From contig OY776130.1 in NCBI GenBank assembly GCA_963675135.1, forward strand, positions 26,466,001 to 26,530,000: a stretch of DNA of 64,000 nucleotides. Reading direction: 5' to 3'. The notes under the pieces are model-generated. The model saw only the letters and a program-made list of their open reading frames with translations, did not search any database and was not told where the DNA came from. This document shows positions 1-11,372 of the stretch, in pieces (the stretch's first letter is position 1; each line of letters opens with the position of its first letter). Position numbers and translations under genes: made by a program. This DNA is from Galeopsis tetrahit (taxonomy: Eukaryota; Streptophyta; Magnoliopsida; Lamiales; Lamiaceae).

Positions 1-849
1 CTTCTTTTCGTCGTGCAGTTCGGCCTTGTCTACGCTAAAATATTCGACCAAGGTGTTGAACTAGTTGCTGAGAATGAACTCCTTCGAGCTAAGGCATCCT
101 CTTTTCAATCAACTCTTAAAGGTGTCACTGCGGAGAATGACAAAGCTCAAAAGCGGGCTCAAGCTTTAGCTGAGGAATTGCCTCTTCTCCGGGCCCAAAG
201 CAAGCAAGAGGCAGCTAAGATTAAGCATCTGGAAGAGGAGGTGGAACGGATGGAGACAGAGATGAAGCGGATGGAGCGTGAACTGCCGGATGTCGGAGTG
301 CAGGCCTGCATCAAATCTCTGTTTACCTCTTCCTTGGGTCAAGAATTTCTAGGGACTCTCCATGCTCAATGGCTGTCCAGCTTCTTAAAGAGCTCAAGCT
401 TCCTATGCGCTATGGGGCCACATATTCCTCACTTAATCGATCACGGCTTCAGCAATGCCGTGGCCGAGCACTCAGCCCCAGGATTCGATGGGACCTACTC
501 TCGTGCCTTCTGTTTGGACAAGCTTACTCCCCCTCCTAAATTCTTAGGGAATCCAACAGAAAGTGCTGACAGTCCTTGGTGGTTACCTGGAATGGGTCTG
601 GCTATTGCCAATTTGCAGGCGGTCAAGGTGGGCATGGCTGAGCTGGAGCCTTTGGAGCAATTACTCTATCCTTATGCCTCTGCTCCCGAGAATGAGGTGA
701 AGGCAAGTGATGGAAAGGATGCTGAGGCTACCCGAGGAGGTGAAGAAGGCCCAGAGGAAGGTGGAGGGTCTAGCAGTCATGCTGCTGTTGAGGAAGCTGT
801 CGTCGAAGGAGCTGTGGTCGAGGGAGCTGCTATTGAAAAGGCAGCTTAA
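1..849 (+). CDS. Antisense coiled-coil ORF of the Tat element (partial at 5' end)
   Basis: The frame is open from the first base of the window to a TAA at 847-849, so the start lies outside. The product (about 280 residues visible) begins with a charged, heptad-like coiled coil over roughly residues 15-95. A globular stretch rich in Phe, Leu and Trp follows, and the tail after residue 225 is rich in Glu, Ala and Gly with repeated V-V-E-G-A units. It lies downstream of G's pol and on the strand opposite to it. Grande and related Tat retrotransposons carry such an antisense ORF between pol and the 3' LTR, often annotated as a putative gypsy-type transposon protein. Its function is unknown. The frame is uninterrupted although G's pol is broken. 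Confidence 0.6.
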   Translation, partial: LLFVVQFGLVYAKIFDQGVELVAENELLRAKASSFQSTLKGVTAENDKAQKRAQALAEELPLLRAQSKQEAAKIKHLEEEVERMETEMKRMERELPDVGVQACIKSLFTSSLGQEFLGTLHAQWLSSFLKSSSFLCAMGPHIPHLIDHGFSNAVAEHSAPGFDGTYSRAFCLDKLTPPPKFLGNPTESADSPWWLPGMGLAIANLQAVKVGMAELEPLEQLLYPYASAPENEVKASDGKDAEATRGGEEGPEEGGGSSSHAAVEEAVVEGAVVEGAAIEKAA

Positions 850-950
850 AATTCATGTTTCCATGGTCATAACAAACATTTTACCTTTGTTTTGCTACAC
901 TCTTTTAATTTCTGCTCATGATACTTGTTTTTCTTATACTCTGTAGGGGA

Positions 951-974
951 CCCCACACTCCTGGATATGTGGGG
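951..974 (+). other. Short inverted repeat after the antisense ORF
   Basis: A perfect 7-bp inverted repeat (CCCCACA / TGTGGGG) with a 10-nt loop lies about 100 bp after the stop codon of the antisense ORF and is followed by a T-rich stretch. It could affect 3' end formation of the antisense transcript, but that is only inference. Confidence 0.35.
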
Positions 975-1259
975 GCTTTTTGTGATGATCGTATTAGCTT
1001 CGTACTATCTGTTTGTTGGCATATTTTTTCTTTCTTGCTTACGTGGGCAGCCTATGAGACCAGTAAAGAAAATGGTGGATGTGTGCTCTTTTCCTCCCCC
1101 CTTATTGATCTTGTAGGCTGCACCATTATTTTCTTCCGGTTACATAACCTTCAAGGAATCTTCTTAAAAGATTCAAGGAATCTTTCACCCTTTCGACGAA
1201 TCACCTCTAGTTTCAGGTGGCTCGGGGAGGTTTTCTTCAGCTTCTAGGCTTCTGTCTAT

Positions 1260-1800
1260 CTGTTCTTTTATTCTTTAGATAGAATCTTGGCAAATGATCT
1301 CAGTTCATAAAATTTTTGTTCTCTAAGTAACCCTCTTAGGTCTTGATTATGGGGAGATGCTTTCCAGCTCTCTTTGGCCTCTAGGCTCTCGAGTGTCTTT
1401 CACTCTCATTCTTAGAAGATTTTATCTTGCAAAAATCTTTTTTTCATTCTTAAGTGATCCATTAGGGTCTCAAATATGGTGAGGAGCTCTCCAGCTCTCC
1501 TCGGCCTCTAGGCTCTCGAGTGTTCTTTCACTCTTATTCTTAGAAGATTTTAACTCGTAAAAATCTTTCTTTTATTCTTAAGTGACCCATTAGGGTCTCA
1601 AATATGGTGAGGAGCTCTCCCACTCTCCTCGGCCTCTAGGCTTTCGAGTGTTCTTTCACTCTTATTCTTAGAAGATTTTAACTCGTAAAAATCTTTCTTT
1701 CATTCATAAGTGACCCATTAGGGTCTCAAATATGGTGAGGAGCTCTCCAGCTCTCCTTGGCCTCTAGTCTTTCGAGTATCTCTCACTCTCACAATTCGTA
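1260..1800 (-). repeat. 128-bp tandem array in the 3' region of G
   Basis: About four copies of a unit with AGATTTTA near the centre recur at 1417, 1545 and 1673, giving a period of 128 bp; the first copy is more diverged. Each unit contains phrases such as GGTCTCAAATATGGTGAGG and CTCGGCCTCTAGGC. The same unit, at 124 bp, forms the larger array in element H. Tat/Ogre elements are known for tandem repeats in the hypervariable region between pol and the 3' LTR. Confidence 0.85.
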
Positions 1801-2070
1801 TTCATGCATCATGTATTCTAAAAATATAGTTAAAACGTAATAACTCTGTATAATTTTTCTCGGAAGGGAAAAAGCTTCATTGATTAATATCAGTTTTCAA
1901 CATAGGCAATAGATAACCTACGCCGATCTCATTAAAAACCTCTTTACGGAAAAACCCCAAAGGGGAAACCCGTAAAGAGGGAAAAAGAGCTCCGGTGAAG
2001 CCACTAAGTACATTAAATAAAACATAAATTAATGCAAAATCACAAATGGTCTCAGGACCTTACATTTTCT

Positions 2071-4503
2071 TCAAACAAAGAACCTCTTCAAGTGGCAAAC
2101 ATTCCAAGGTCTGGCAATGTCGACTCCCTCCATGCTCTGCAATCTATAGGCTCCTCCCTTCAGTACCTACGTGATTCTATAGGGCCCCTCCTAATTGGGC
2201 ACCAGTTTCCCCGTATTCTTTAGGGCATCAACTCTTCTTAACACCAGATCCCCTACTCTAAAGGACCTCGGAATCACCCTTCAATCATATGCAACTTTAA
2301 TTCTACTCTTGTACCTCTCCGCACGTACTCGAACCATCTCTCTTTCTTCTTCCATTAAATCCAGGGCCTCTCTCATCAGCTTCTCATTTTGATGTTCTTC
2401 GAACTGGGCAATCCGGTGGGATTGCAGCACGGCCTCTGGAGGTATCACCGCTGCAGCTCCGTAGACCAACTAGAAAGGGGATTCTCCAGTTGCTGTCTTT
2501 GGGCTAGTTCTGTAGGACCATAACACGTTATCTAACTCGTTCACCCATCCTCCACCTATTTTCGTCAACCTCGTCTGAATACCATCCACTATGGTTTGAT
2601 TAGTTACTTCCACCTGCCCATTAGCTTGGGGATGAGCTACGGAAGTGAATCTTTGTACTATGTTTAGCCTTGCGCACCATCCTCGTACATTTTCTCCATT
2701 GAACTGTGTCCCATTATCAGAAACCAGTATCCTGGGTACTCCGAACCTGCAGCAAATCTGTCTTCCCAGGAACTTAATCACATTTTCCTCATCTATTGTA
2801 GCTAGAGGGGTGGCTTCGACCCATTTGCTAAAATAATCTACTGATACTATAAAAAAGTTTCTTCCTCCCGAGGCTGGGGGGAAGGCCCCCACCAAATCGA
2901 TTCCCCATTTAGCGAAAGGACACGGAGAGTGCATAACTCCCATCTCTTCCGCAGGAGTCCTTATCAGGGGACCATTTTTCTGACATTTTGCACATTTCTT
3001 TACGAATTCTTTGGCATCCTTCGTCATGGAGGGCCAATATAACCCGACCCTCAAGGCTTTCTTCACCACTATTTATATCCCTCATGATTAGCCGCATTTC
3101 CTTCATGAATTTCTTTGAGTGTGTACGCCGCTTCTCGGGTTGATATGCACCTCAAGTATGGCTGGGTAAATGACTTCTTGTATAATCTCCCCCCGATAAT
3201 ACAGTATTTGATCCTAAGAGCTCGAGCTTCTCGGGTGGTAGGGGCATCTGCCCCTCTGGTGAGTTTCGTCCAGATATCTTTCCTCCAATCATCTCCTTCC
3301 TCGATGGAACCAATGGGGCTTCCGAGAACCTCTCTTTCTGCTACCACCAAGGTCACCGTTCCATGTCCATCAAATTCTGTGGAACTGGCAAGTTTGGAGA
3401 GGCTATCAGCATGTACGTTCTCCTCTCGAGGTACTTGAATCACCTTACAATCTTGGAACTTGCCCATCACATCTTTAGCCCGTTCTAAGTAAGCAGCCAT
3501 TCTGTTATCTTTAGCTGCATATTCTCCATTTACCTGTTGAACAACCAATTGGGAATCGGAATATAGAATTACCTTTAGAGCTCCCAACTCAACCGCCATC
3601 TCCATTCCTCTGATCAGAGCCTCGTATTCTGCTCCATTATTTGAAGTTATGAATTGGAATCTCACTGCAAATTGTAGGTCCTCTCCTTGGGGACTCACTA
3701 GCACTATCCCTACTCCACATCCGTTCAAAGTCACTGAACCATCCACATATATCTTCCATCCCTCTGCTTCTTCTGGTTTAGTAGATTCTTGGATGAAATC
3801 AGACAAAGCTTGGGCTTTGATGGCCCTCCGTGGCTCGAAGTCCACATCATATTCTTGGAGCTCTATTGCGCATCTCACCATCCTTCCTGAGAGGTCTGCT
3901 CGACCAATAACCTGTTTCAACGAGTAATTAGTGCGGACCAGTATTTTATAAGAGAGGAAATATGGGTGCAGTCTCCGCGCCGTAAATACTACGGCCAGAG
4001 CAGCCTTCTCGATTTCGGAGTATCGAGCTTCAGCCCCTTGAATGACCTTACTGACGTAATAGATAGGATGTTGGATAAATCCCTCTTCTTTAACTAGGGT
4101 TGTGCTCAATGAGAATTCCCCTACGGAGAGATACAGAATGAGAGTATCTCCCGGAGAAGGTTTAATCAACTTCGGCAGCTGGGACAAGTGACATTTCTGA
4201 TCCTCAAAGGCCTTCTGGCATGTTTCATTCCACTCGAACTTGGCCCCTTTCTTGAGAATTTTGAAGAAAGGGTGACTTTTCTCGGCGGACCTGGTTATAA
4301 ATCTACTCAACGCTGTGATTCTCCCATTGAGCGTCTGGAGTTCTTTCACGTTCCTCGGTGGCTGCATGTCCAGTACAGCCTTTACTTTAGCTGGATTCAC
4401 TTCTATTCCTCTTTGAGTAACCATGTATCCGAGGAATTTCCCCGATTTCACCCCGAAAGAGCACTTGGTGTTGGGATATAAATTCATCCTAAGCCCCACC
4501 TGA
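2071..4503 (-). pseudogene. pol: G pol, 3' half: RT end, RNase H, archaeal-type RNase H, integrase
   Basis: Reading leftward from 4499: the end of RT (K-C-S-F-G-V then G-K-F-L-G-Y-M), the connected RNase H with D-T-L-I-L-Y, and then a second RNase H domain with Y-V-D-G-S, N-G-A-E-Y-E-A and Y-S-D-S-Q-L, ending at H-A-D-S-L-S-K. This second domain is the archaeal-type RNase H of the Tat lineage. The integrase follows with C-A-K-C-Q-K, G-I-D-L-V-G, V-S-D-N-G-T-Q-F and N-G-Q-V-E-V-T-N, then a GPY-type C-terminus ending near 2071. Breaks: a stop near 3069 between the integrase zinc-binding motif and the core, TAG at about 2470 after S-P-F, TGA just before 2281, and another stop further on. The gene is non-functional. 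Confidence 0.85.
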
Positions 4504-5889
4504 TGTTAGAATAGTTTTGATGGCCAAAACACTTAGAGTTTATAAATGTAATAGGATCAGCTGACTTGTATAGAACAGCTTAGACTAGTCTTGTGTGATC
4601 AACTGTATTGATATCAGCTGATCAGCACAGTCCTGGCTTACATGCCTATCCTCAAGATGAGAAGAGTAGAAGACATGAAGACTAGAAGATCCTTGAAGAC
4701 CAGATAAGTTAAGGTGCTTGTATACCTACCTATCTGATGGAGTCCCAGATTGAAGATGGCCTAAAAGCAGTACAAAGAATTTCTAGATCAGAAGAGTGTT
4801 ACTCGTCTGATATCAGAAGACAGAAGAGTAGTCAGAAGACTAGAAGTACAGATCAGAAGACTATGTGCTCTTCCAGGACTCGGCTGATTCCCAAGTCATC
4901 TTGCAATTCAAACGAAGACCTACCTTATTTAGAAGATTGACATGATCCCAGGATTGAAGCAATCAAGCGGCTGGAATCAAGGAATCAAGCTATTATGGAA
5001 AGATTGCTCAAACGGCTAGTCAACTCCAACGGCTAGTTGCAACCAATCTCCATTATAAATACAAGAGGATGAGGAATCACAAACACAGAAGTCACAAGAG
5101 AGAATTCAAAAGCTAAGCAAGCAATCAAGCAAAAGCCATACTGTTCCAAGAGTTCTCCAAGAGCCAGAAATCCATTAGATTATCCATAGCTCTTAAGTGC
5201 TTCCTATCCAACCCTTAAGAACCTGAAACCTGTTCATATTGTATATCAATTGTTTTAGGCATAGTGGTTAAGCAAATTATAAGCTTGAACCATTAGTTGG
5301 ATACATCTCAAAAACCCCAAACCCTCACCGAAAGGTTAAAGTTTTTGAACCCCTCAAAGTGCAAGTGCTTACAATCACTTGTGGAGACCGTAGCTGTTAG
5401 GACGGCTCAGATCTCAAAGTCCTAACCTTGGGACTATAAAGGTCAAGACCCTTGTAATTTGTGGAAATTAAAGGGATTAAACATCACGTTAGGACGTGAG
5501 AGTGGACGTAGGAACGTATATCCGAACCACTATAAATCCGGTGTTATTTACTTTCTGCACTTTACATTTCTGCCTTTACATTCATTATTATATAGTGCAT
5601 ACTATTATTTCAACACTCTTTAAAACAGGCCATAACTTTCAAACCAGCATCACCTGAGTATTTTCATTAAGTAAAACAAGTTACAAGAACGAGTCTAAAC
5701 CAGGGCCACCATAATTCCGCATATAACCTCCTCAGTCAGATCACTATAGTCATCTGGACCAGCAGACTTGCAGTCCAGTTGACATAGCAATCAGAAGAGG
5801 TTCCCAATTCTGTTTGAAAAAGTTTTAAAGTCTATTCACCCCTCCCCTCTAGACTTTAAACCCATTCACTACTCGTTCAGGGACCAACA
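4504..5889 (+). mobile_element. Copia (SIRE-like) solo LTR inside G pol
   Basis: The 1386-bp segment starts TGTTAGAATAG and ends GGGACCAACA. It has a TATAAATA box at 5054-5061 and the same 3' block (AAGTCTATTCACCCCTCCCC) as the LTR of element A, so it is a related but different SIRE-type LTR on the plus strand. No internal sequence is attached. The flanking 5-mers (CCTGA left, CTTGG right) do not match, so I see no target-site duplication, and coding sequence on the two sides overlaps (see findings). Confidence 0.8.
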
Positions 5890-7173
5890 CTTGGCCGGGT
5901 TCAATTTGATACCATTTTCTCGAATCACCTGGAAAATCTCCTCTAGGTCCTCCACATGCTGATCTGCTTTCACACTCTTGGCCAACATATCGTCCACATA
6001 TATTTCCATATTTCTTCCTATTTGTCCTTGAAAGACGGCGTCAACCATTCTTTGATATGTTGCACCGGCGTTGATTAACCCGAATGACATTCGGACATAA
6101 CCAAACGTTCCACACGCTGCTATGAAGCACACTTTGGGGACATCTGAGGGGTTTAGCTGGATCTGGTGGTACCCTTGATATGCATCCATCATACTTAGTA
6201 GCTCGAAGCCAGAAGTCGCGTCCACCAACTGGTCTATCCTCGGCAGTGGATAATGGTCTTTAGGGCATGCCTTGTTGAGGTCTCTGAAGTCAATACACAT
6301 TCTCCATTTCCCTCCCCCTTTAGGTACTAACACCGCATTGGAGAGCCATTCTAGGAATTGTACTTTCACAACGTGTCCTGCCTTTAATAATTTCTCAACT
6401 TCTTCTTTCACAATACTATTCTTCTCAACTCCAAAGTTTCGTAACTTTTGTTTCACCGGCTTTACCTTTGGGTCAACGTTAAGACAATGTATGGCTATCT
6501 TCGGAGGAACACCTGTCATGTCAGCTGGAGAAAATGCAAATATATCGAAATTTCGACGTAATGTAGAGATTACCTTCTCTGTCAGTTCAGGTCCCAGCTG
6601 GGTGCCTATCTTAGTGGCAAAGCTGACTTTCCCTGGGAAGAGCTCCACATTCATCAGCTCCTCATCTGTTTTAACGTTTACCTGTTCAGGTATTACTCCT
6701 TCCACTTTCTTTTTCTTTAACTCAGGGTCGTCTCCTCTCGTCCTCTCCAGGCCCCTGGTTAAAGCTCTGTCCGCCATCTTTACAGACTCCGCATAGCACT
6801 TCCGTGCCTGATATTGATCTCCTCTCACTTCCCCCACTCCTCCAGCCGTAGGGAATTTCATTTTCATATGAAATGTGGAGATGACCGCTTGAAAGAGATT
6901 CAGGCTGGGTCTTCCCATTACTACATTGTATGATGAGGGAATATCCACAATGAGGAACTCCACCAGATGGAGCTTTCGAGCTGGAGCGTCCCCCAATCCT
7001 ACCTGTAACATCACAGACCCTAAGGGTTGGATGGCCCCTCCGGAGAAACCATATAGGGAGGTATCTACCGGTCGCAGCTTCACACTCAGCTCTATCCTTT
7101 TGAAGCACTCAAAAAACATAATATCAGCCGAGCTTCCCGTGTCTACAAAGATTCGGACGACATCAAACCCAGC
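5890..7173 (-). pseudogene. pol: G pol, 5' half: protease end and reverse transcriptase
   Basis: Reading leftward from 7173: a retropepsin core with D-T-G-S-S-A-D near 7123-7143 and flap sequence including V-V-M-G-R-P-S. A linker leads to RT with V-P-K-G-G-G-K-W-R-M-C-I-D-F-R-D-L-N, a G-Y-H-Q-I segment, S-F-G-L-I-N-A-G-A-T-Y-Q and the catalytic Y-V-D-D. RT continues to L-N-P-A-K-C and is then cut by the solo LTR. The upstream cut, at 7173, is the insertion point of element A. Confidence 0.85.
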
Positions 7174-8517
7174 TGTTGGGATATGGATCCTATAAACAAT
7201 GTTCTAATTGATGATTATATGTTTTGATGGCCAAAAACAACTTTGAAGTTAACGATATATATGATTATATGTTATTATAACTGTGATATATGGATTAAGT
7301 TTACTGATCTTAATGTAATATGAAGTTTGAGTTTACTGATCTTATGTTTTAGTAATCTGATATATGAACTGTTTAAGAACTAAGATGATGAATGAATTGT
7401 ATAGACAGCTTATAGTATAGGACTTAGTTATACTCATCTGTATGTAGTTCAGTTGATGTATAGATAGGTTTTATATTTGTAAAGTTGTATTCTATTGTAT
7501 TCAGCATTGTAAAAGTTTAGAACAGTAGATTAGATTGAAGAAAGAAGACTAAGAGATAATCAGAAGACTACTTCAGAGTTTGAAGAAATCCAGAGAAGTA
7601 TTATTGAAGGAAGCTGAACAGTTTTGGAGAACTGTGCTGATTGACCAAGAGCAGTAAAACTAAGAAGAGTAGTTTACTGTGCTGAGTTGGTTTGTTTGAA
7701 GAATAAGTTTGGATGACTTATTTGAAGCGTAACTGAAGATTTATTTGAAGATATGCTGACTTGGAAAGATAAGATAAGTTGGTTACAAAAAGAAGGAAGT
7801 TACAACAAGAAACAGTTATGAGTTAGTTGAGAGTTAGTTCACAAACTGCGAACTATCTTACTAATGCTTATAAATACTGTGTGATCTTCTACTTGAAAAG
7901 ACTACTGATACAATTACTATTCAAGAGCAATCAAGAAGTATTCAAGTATTCAAGCACTCACAGAGTTGAAGATCAAACCAGAAGAGAAGCCACAGAACTG
8001 GAGAGAAGAATCAAAGGCTATTACTAGAGAAGTTTTACTTTTCATTTTAAGTTTGTACTGTGTAAACAAGTGTGCTAGTTACTTGTGAAATTACTAGTTG
8101 ATCGAAGATATACCTGGTGGTATAATCGACAAGATCGAAGTCTTAATCTTGGGACTCTAAACTACAAGTACTCAAGAAGGAAAGAGTAATAAAACATCGC
8201 AACTGGAGTTGTGAGAGTGGATGTAGACGATTTGTCGAACCACTATAAAATCTTGAGTGTTTTACTTTCTGTTTTGTTTATCTGTTGATATATTTGTTGA
8301 AACAAGAACAGTAAGTTTTCTAAGAAAAGATTTAAAGAAAAGTTGATTATAAAAGCTAACTGTTGAGTACTGATCTGATTCTAAGAACAATATTACACAG
8401 AACACATTTCCGCACTTAAACTCTGATATTTTGATAGAATTTAAAAAAGTCTATTCACCCCTCCCCTCTAGACTTTTTCTAGCTTACTCAATCTTAACTC
8501 AACTTTTGGGACCAACA
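7174..8517 (+). repeat. 5' LTR of element A
   Basis: This 1344-bp LTR starts TGTTGGGATATGG and ends TTTGGGACCAACA. It is directly followed by AG and the primer-binding site. It resembles the F-type LTRs at its start and in the 3' CTATTCACCCCTCC block, but most of its U3 is different, so it defines a separate subfamily. A TATA-like TATAAATA lies near 7870. The 5 bp before it are CCAGC. Confidence 0.85.
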
Positions 8518-8519
8518 AG

Positions 8520-8531
8520 TGGTATCAGAGC
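8520..8531 (+). other. Primer-binding site of element A
   Basis: TGGTATCAGAGC begins 2 nt after the LTR end. This is the standard plant copia primer-binding site, complementary to the 3' end of initiator tRNA-Met. Confidence 0.9.
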
Positions 8532-8678
8532 AGTAGTTCTTTGGACTGCTGTTTCTAGATAACCTTGTAGACTTTGGGGAAAGTCTAATTGTCTCTCATT
8601 ACTGATAATTGTTTCTTGATCTTACTTGTCTTTCTTGACCTATTTGCCATACTACTGATCTTAACTGTCTGTTCTATC

Positions 8679-10198
8679 ATGGAAGAAACTAACATCAATA
8701 AACTTCCAAAGTTCAAGGTTGCAGATTACGATTATTGGAATCTGAGGATGGAGGCCATCTTTAGCTCAACCCATGATCTAATGATGTCTGTGATCAAAGA
8801 AGGGCCAATAACTACCATGATACCCAACACTGCAACTCTGGAGCCTTCCAAAGCCATTGGTGTTCTCGTGCCAAAACCCAGGTTAGATTTAACTACTGAG
8901 GAAATGAGGCAGAACAATCTAGACAGCTTGGCCAAGAATTACATTTTGCATACCCTTCCCAACGAGTATCTTGGGAAAGTTGTTAAATGTAAATTAGACA
9001 AAGAGATGTGGGACAAGTTAACTATCATTTGTGAGGGAACTTCTCTTATAAAGGAAAGCAAACTATCCACTGCTGTCCAGCGGTTCGAATCATTCAAAAT
9101 CAAGACTGGTGAAACAATAGACCAGCTCGATACTCGTTTTATAAAGATTATGAATGACTTGGATGTTTTAGGTAAGACTTACACCAATAGGGAGATCAAT
9201 TTACGTATCCTTAAGGCTTTAGATGACAGGTGGAAAATGGTCAAATTGATCATTAAAAACACACAGGATATAGATAACTGGTCTGCAGAAACCACCTTCC
9301 AAACCCTTCAGGCACATGAGTTTGAACTGGATGAAGAAGATCCAATAGTAAGCAGTGATAGGGTTAAGGAAATCTCTAAGAGCATTGCACTTAAGGCATC
9401 TACCTCTAAGAAGTCTAGATCATCTATGTTTAAGTCCTCATGCATAAAAGATGAACTAGAGAGTACTGATCTTGATCTTAAGGATCAGTTGAATTTAATG
9501 ATTAAGAGGTTTGATAAACTTAACAAGCGTTATGGTAGATACAAAAGACTCTATAAGGACACTCAGGGCTCTAATAACAGGGACTCTTCTAGGACCAGAA
9601 GAGATCACAAATCTTCTGAAAGGAGAAATGAGATCTCTAATGAGAAAAAAAGAGATAGGAACTCTGCTGATAGGAAGGATAAGAACTCTACTGATAGGAA
9701 AGACAAGAACCGATATCATTCTCCTTCTAAACGTTCTACTAATGAACCTCTGTGCTATAACTGTGAAAAGCCAGGTCATTACATCCATGAATGTCCTGAT
9801 CTGAGTGCTGAAGACAGAAGAGAAAGGAAAGAAAGGAGAGATCGTAAATATGCAAAGGGTAAGAGGGCAATGTTGGCCAACAATGAATCTGATACGGATT
9901 CAGATGAGTTGCCATCGTCTTCTTCTGATTACCCTTCTAGCAGTGAGAAAGAAGTCTTCATTGCAGATGATGGACTCGTCATGATGGCAAAAATAGATCA
10001 AGAGGTATCATCTGTCACATCTTTTCAATCTTGTGATGAATCTGATTCTAATTCTGATTTATGTGACACTGCTGATAGTAGTGTAGGGAGTAGTCTTCAT
10101 CATTCCAATGGAGTGAATGAAGAAGACCTCCTACCAGCTAACAAAGCATTCATGGAAATCAGTGATGAGAACATAGCTTTAAGACAAGAAATCATGAG
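8679..10198 (+). pseudogene. gag: A gag, N-terminal part (split by element H)
   Basis: Gag is the nucleocapsid-forming protein of the particle. I place the start at ATG 8679, just before N-K-L-P-K-F, because element F aligns from ATG 50102. An in-frame ATG at 8589 would add a hydrophobic leader that F lacks. The N-terminal domain contains Y-D-Y-W, L-P-N-E-Y-L-G-K and K-E-M-W-D, matching the copia gag (UBN2-like) family. A long basic Arg/Lys/Ser region with repeated D-R-K-D-K-N-S units follows, and then a CCHC knuckle (C-Y-N-C-E-K-P-G-H-Y-I-H-E-C) near 9752-9795. An acidic Ser/Asp tail ends at the H insertion. The frame is open throughout this part and continues at 19012-20033. Confidence 0.85.
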
Positions 10199-10927
10199 TG
10201 ATGTGCCAAAATTTGCACAAGGGGATTGGATATCCTCCGAGTTGGATATCTGATTTCCCAAACATGTAGAAGCAATCCAATGATGCTGCTGCCTTCGGTA
10301 GGATCTTCGAGAACCGGCAAAGAACACGCCGGAGGGGGGGTCCGGCGCGGACACTCCGATGCCTAAGTCAGTATAGGGCTTTTCAATATATCACAAGGAT
10401 CTCGAGATCCTTGATTTATCAAATCAGGCTCTCAAATAATATCAGAAGTATATTTTGTACGAAATGTATTGAGTTTTGTCAAAGTAAGAAAAGTCTAACC
10501 TGAAAACATCCTTGGATTTACCTATTTATAGACTCCCTCTTAAGGGGAAGTCAAGGCTTCCTTCTGTTTCGGAGCCACCTCTTGGACCCAGCCTTGCTGG
10601 GTTGACAAGGTCTTCAACTCCTCTACTTCCGGAAAGACCGGGGCCACTCCCCCTAGTGGACTCCTTCCACTAAAATGAAGGAGGGAAGAATCTTTCTTTG
10701 GTCAATCTCAGTCCGATTTATATGGAGATCTCCTATATTCTCGGTTCACCAATTCATATCAAGATCGAGTCTTCCAGATAAGTCTCTCCGAGAGGAGCTC
10801 CCTCCGGAGGGACTTCCAGAAGGGATTCCTTATCCAGAGCCCCTTCCATAATCCCATATCTTCTCTTTTATCTCATCCTTTATACACGTGTCGATTTCTT
10901 ATTAGATGACATTTTTAGGCCGCATCA
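10199..10927 (-). repeat. 3' LTR of element H
   Basis: This 729-bp LTR matches the uninterrupted parts of the copy at 16984-19011 almost base for base (730 bp after removing the L2 insertion and its duplicated TCCTC). Its ends are TGATG...CATCA on the plus strand. Confidence 0.9.
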
Positions 10928-10943
10928 TCTACTCCCCCCTACT
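10928..10943 (-). other. Polypurine tract of element H
   Basis: On the minus strand AGTAGGGGGGAGTAGA lies directly before the LTR start TGATGCGGCC. This is the plus-strand priming site. The same tract precedes the 3' LTR of element I, tying the two elements to one lineage. Confidence 0.8.
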
Positions 10944-11372
10944 GTCGTAAAAGGAGTATATCTTTTGTGAGAGTAGAAAATTCAAGTGAGTCTAGCACAG
11001 AGGCGTTTCTGGAGAGACGTGTATTATTCTTGCTTTGGAGAGGAATTTCAAAAATGCTCTCCTCCGGAAATTTTTCCCGCCCCCAGTTCTGAAGACGTTT
11101 CGATTTCTGCGCCTGGGTCCCACACAGTCGCAATTTTCTCTCTCTTTCTAGTTTCTCGAGGAGAAGCCTCGATCCTAACCCCCTTATTGGTCTTGTAGGT
11201 TTCACCATTATCGTCTCTTGGTTACATAACCTTCAAAGAATTTTCACAAGAAATTCAGGGAACCTCTCACCCTTTCAAGGGATCACCTCTAGTTTCAGGT
11301 GGCTCGAAGAGGTTTTCCTTGACTTCCAGACTTCTATTTATCCTTTCTTTCATTTTTTAGACAGTGTCTTGG

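Larger units (their letters stand above)
1..7173 (-). mobile_element. Element G: degenerate Ty3/gypsy LTR retrotransposon, Tat lineage (partial)
   Basis: On the minus strand I can read protease, RT, RNase H, a second RNase H of archaeal type, and integrase, in that order. This is the Ty3/gypsy order, and the double RNase H marks the Tat lineage. Downstream of pol come a tandem-repeat region and an ORF on the opposite strand, as in Grande-type Tat elements. Neither LTR is in the window: the 3' end runs off the left edge and the 5' part (gag, 5' LTR) was separated by insertion of element A at 7174. A copia solo LTR at 4504-5889 also splits it. Several in-frame stops show it is dead. It is the oldest layer of the left nest. 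Confidence 0.85.

Noticed and set aside
918..1247. Overlapping small ORFs after the antisense ORF
   Set aside because: Low-complexity Phe/Leu/Ser-rich translations of non-coding 3' region; homologous sequence in H has no such frames.
8589..8678. Hydrophobic N-terminal extension (signal-peptide-like) of A gag
   Set aside because: It comes from a T-rich leader translated from an upstream ATG. Element F has no AUG at the corresponding place and its homology starts at the downstream ATG.
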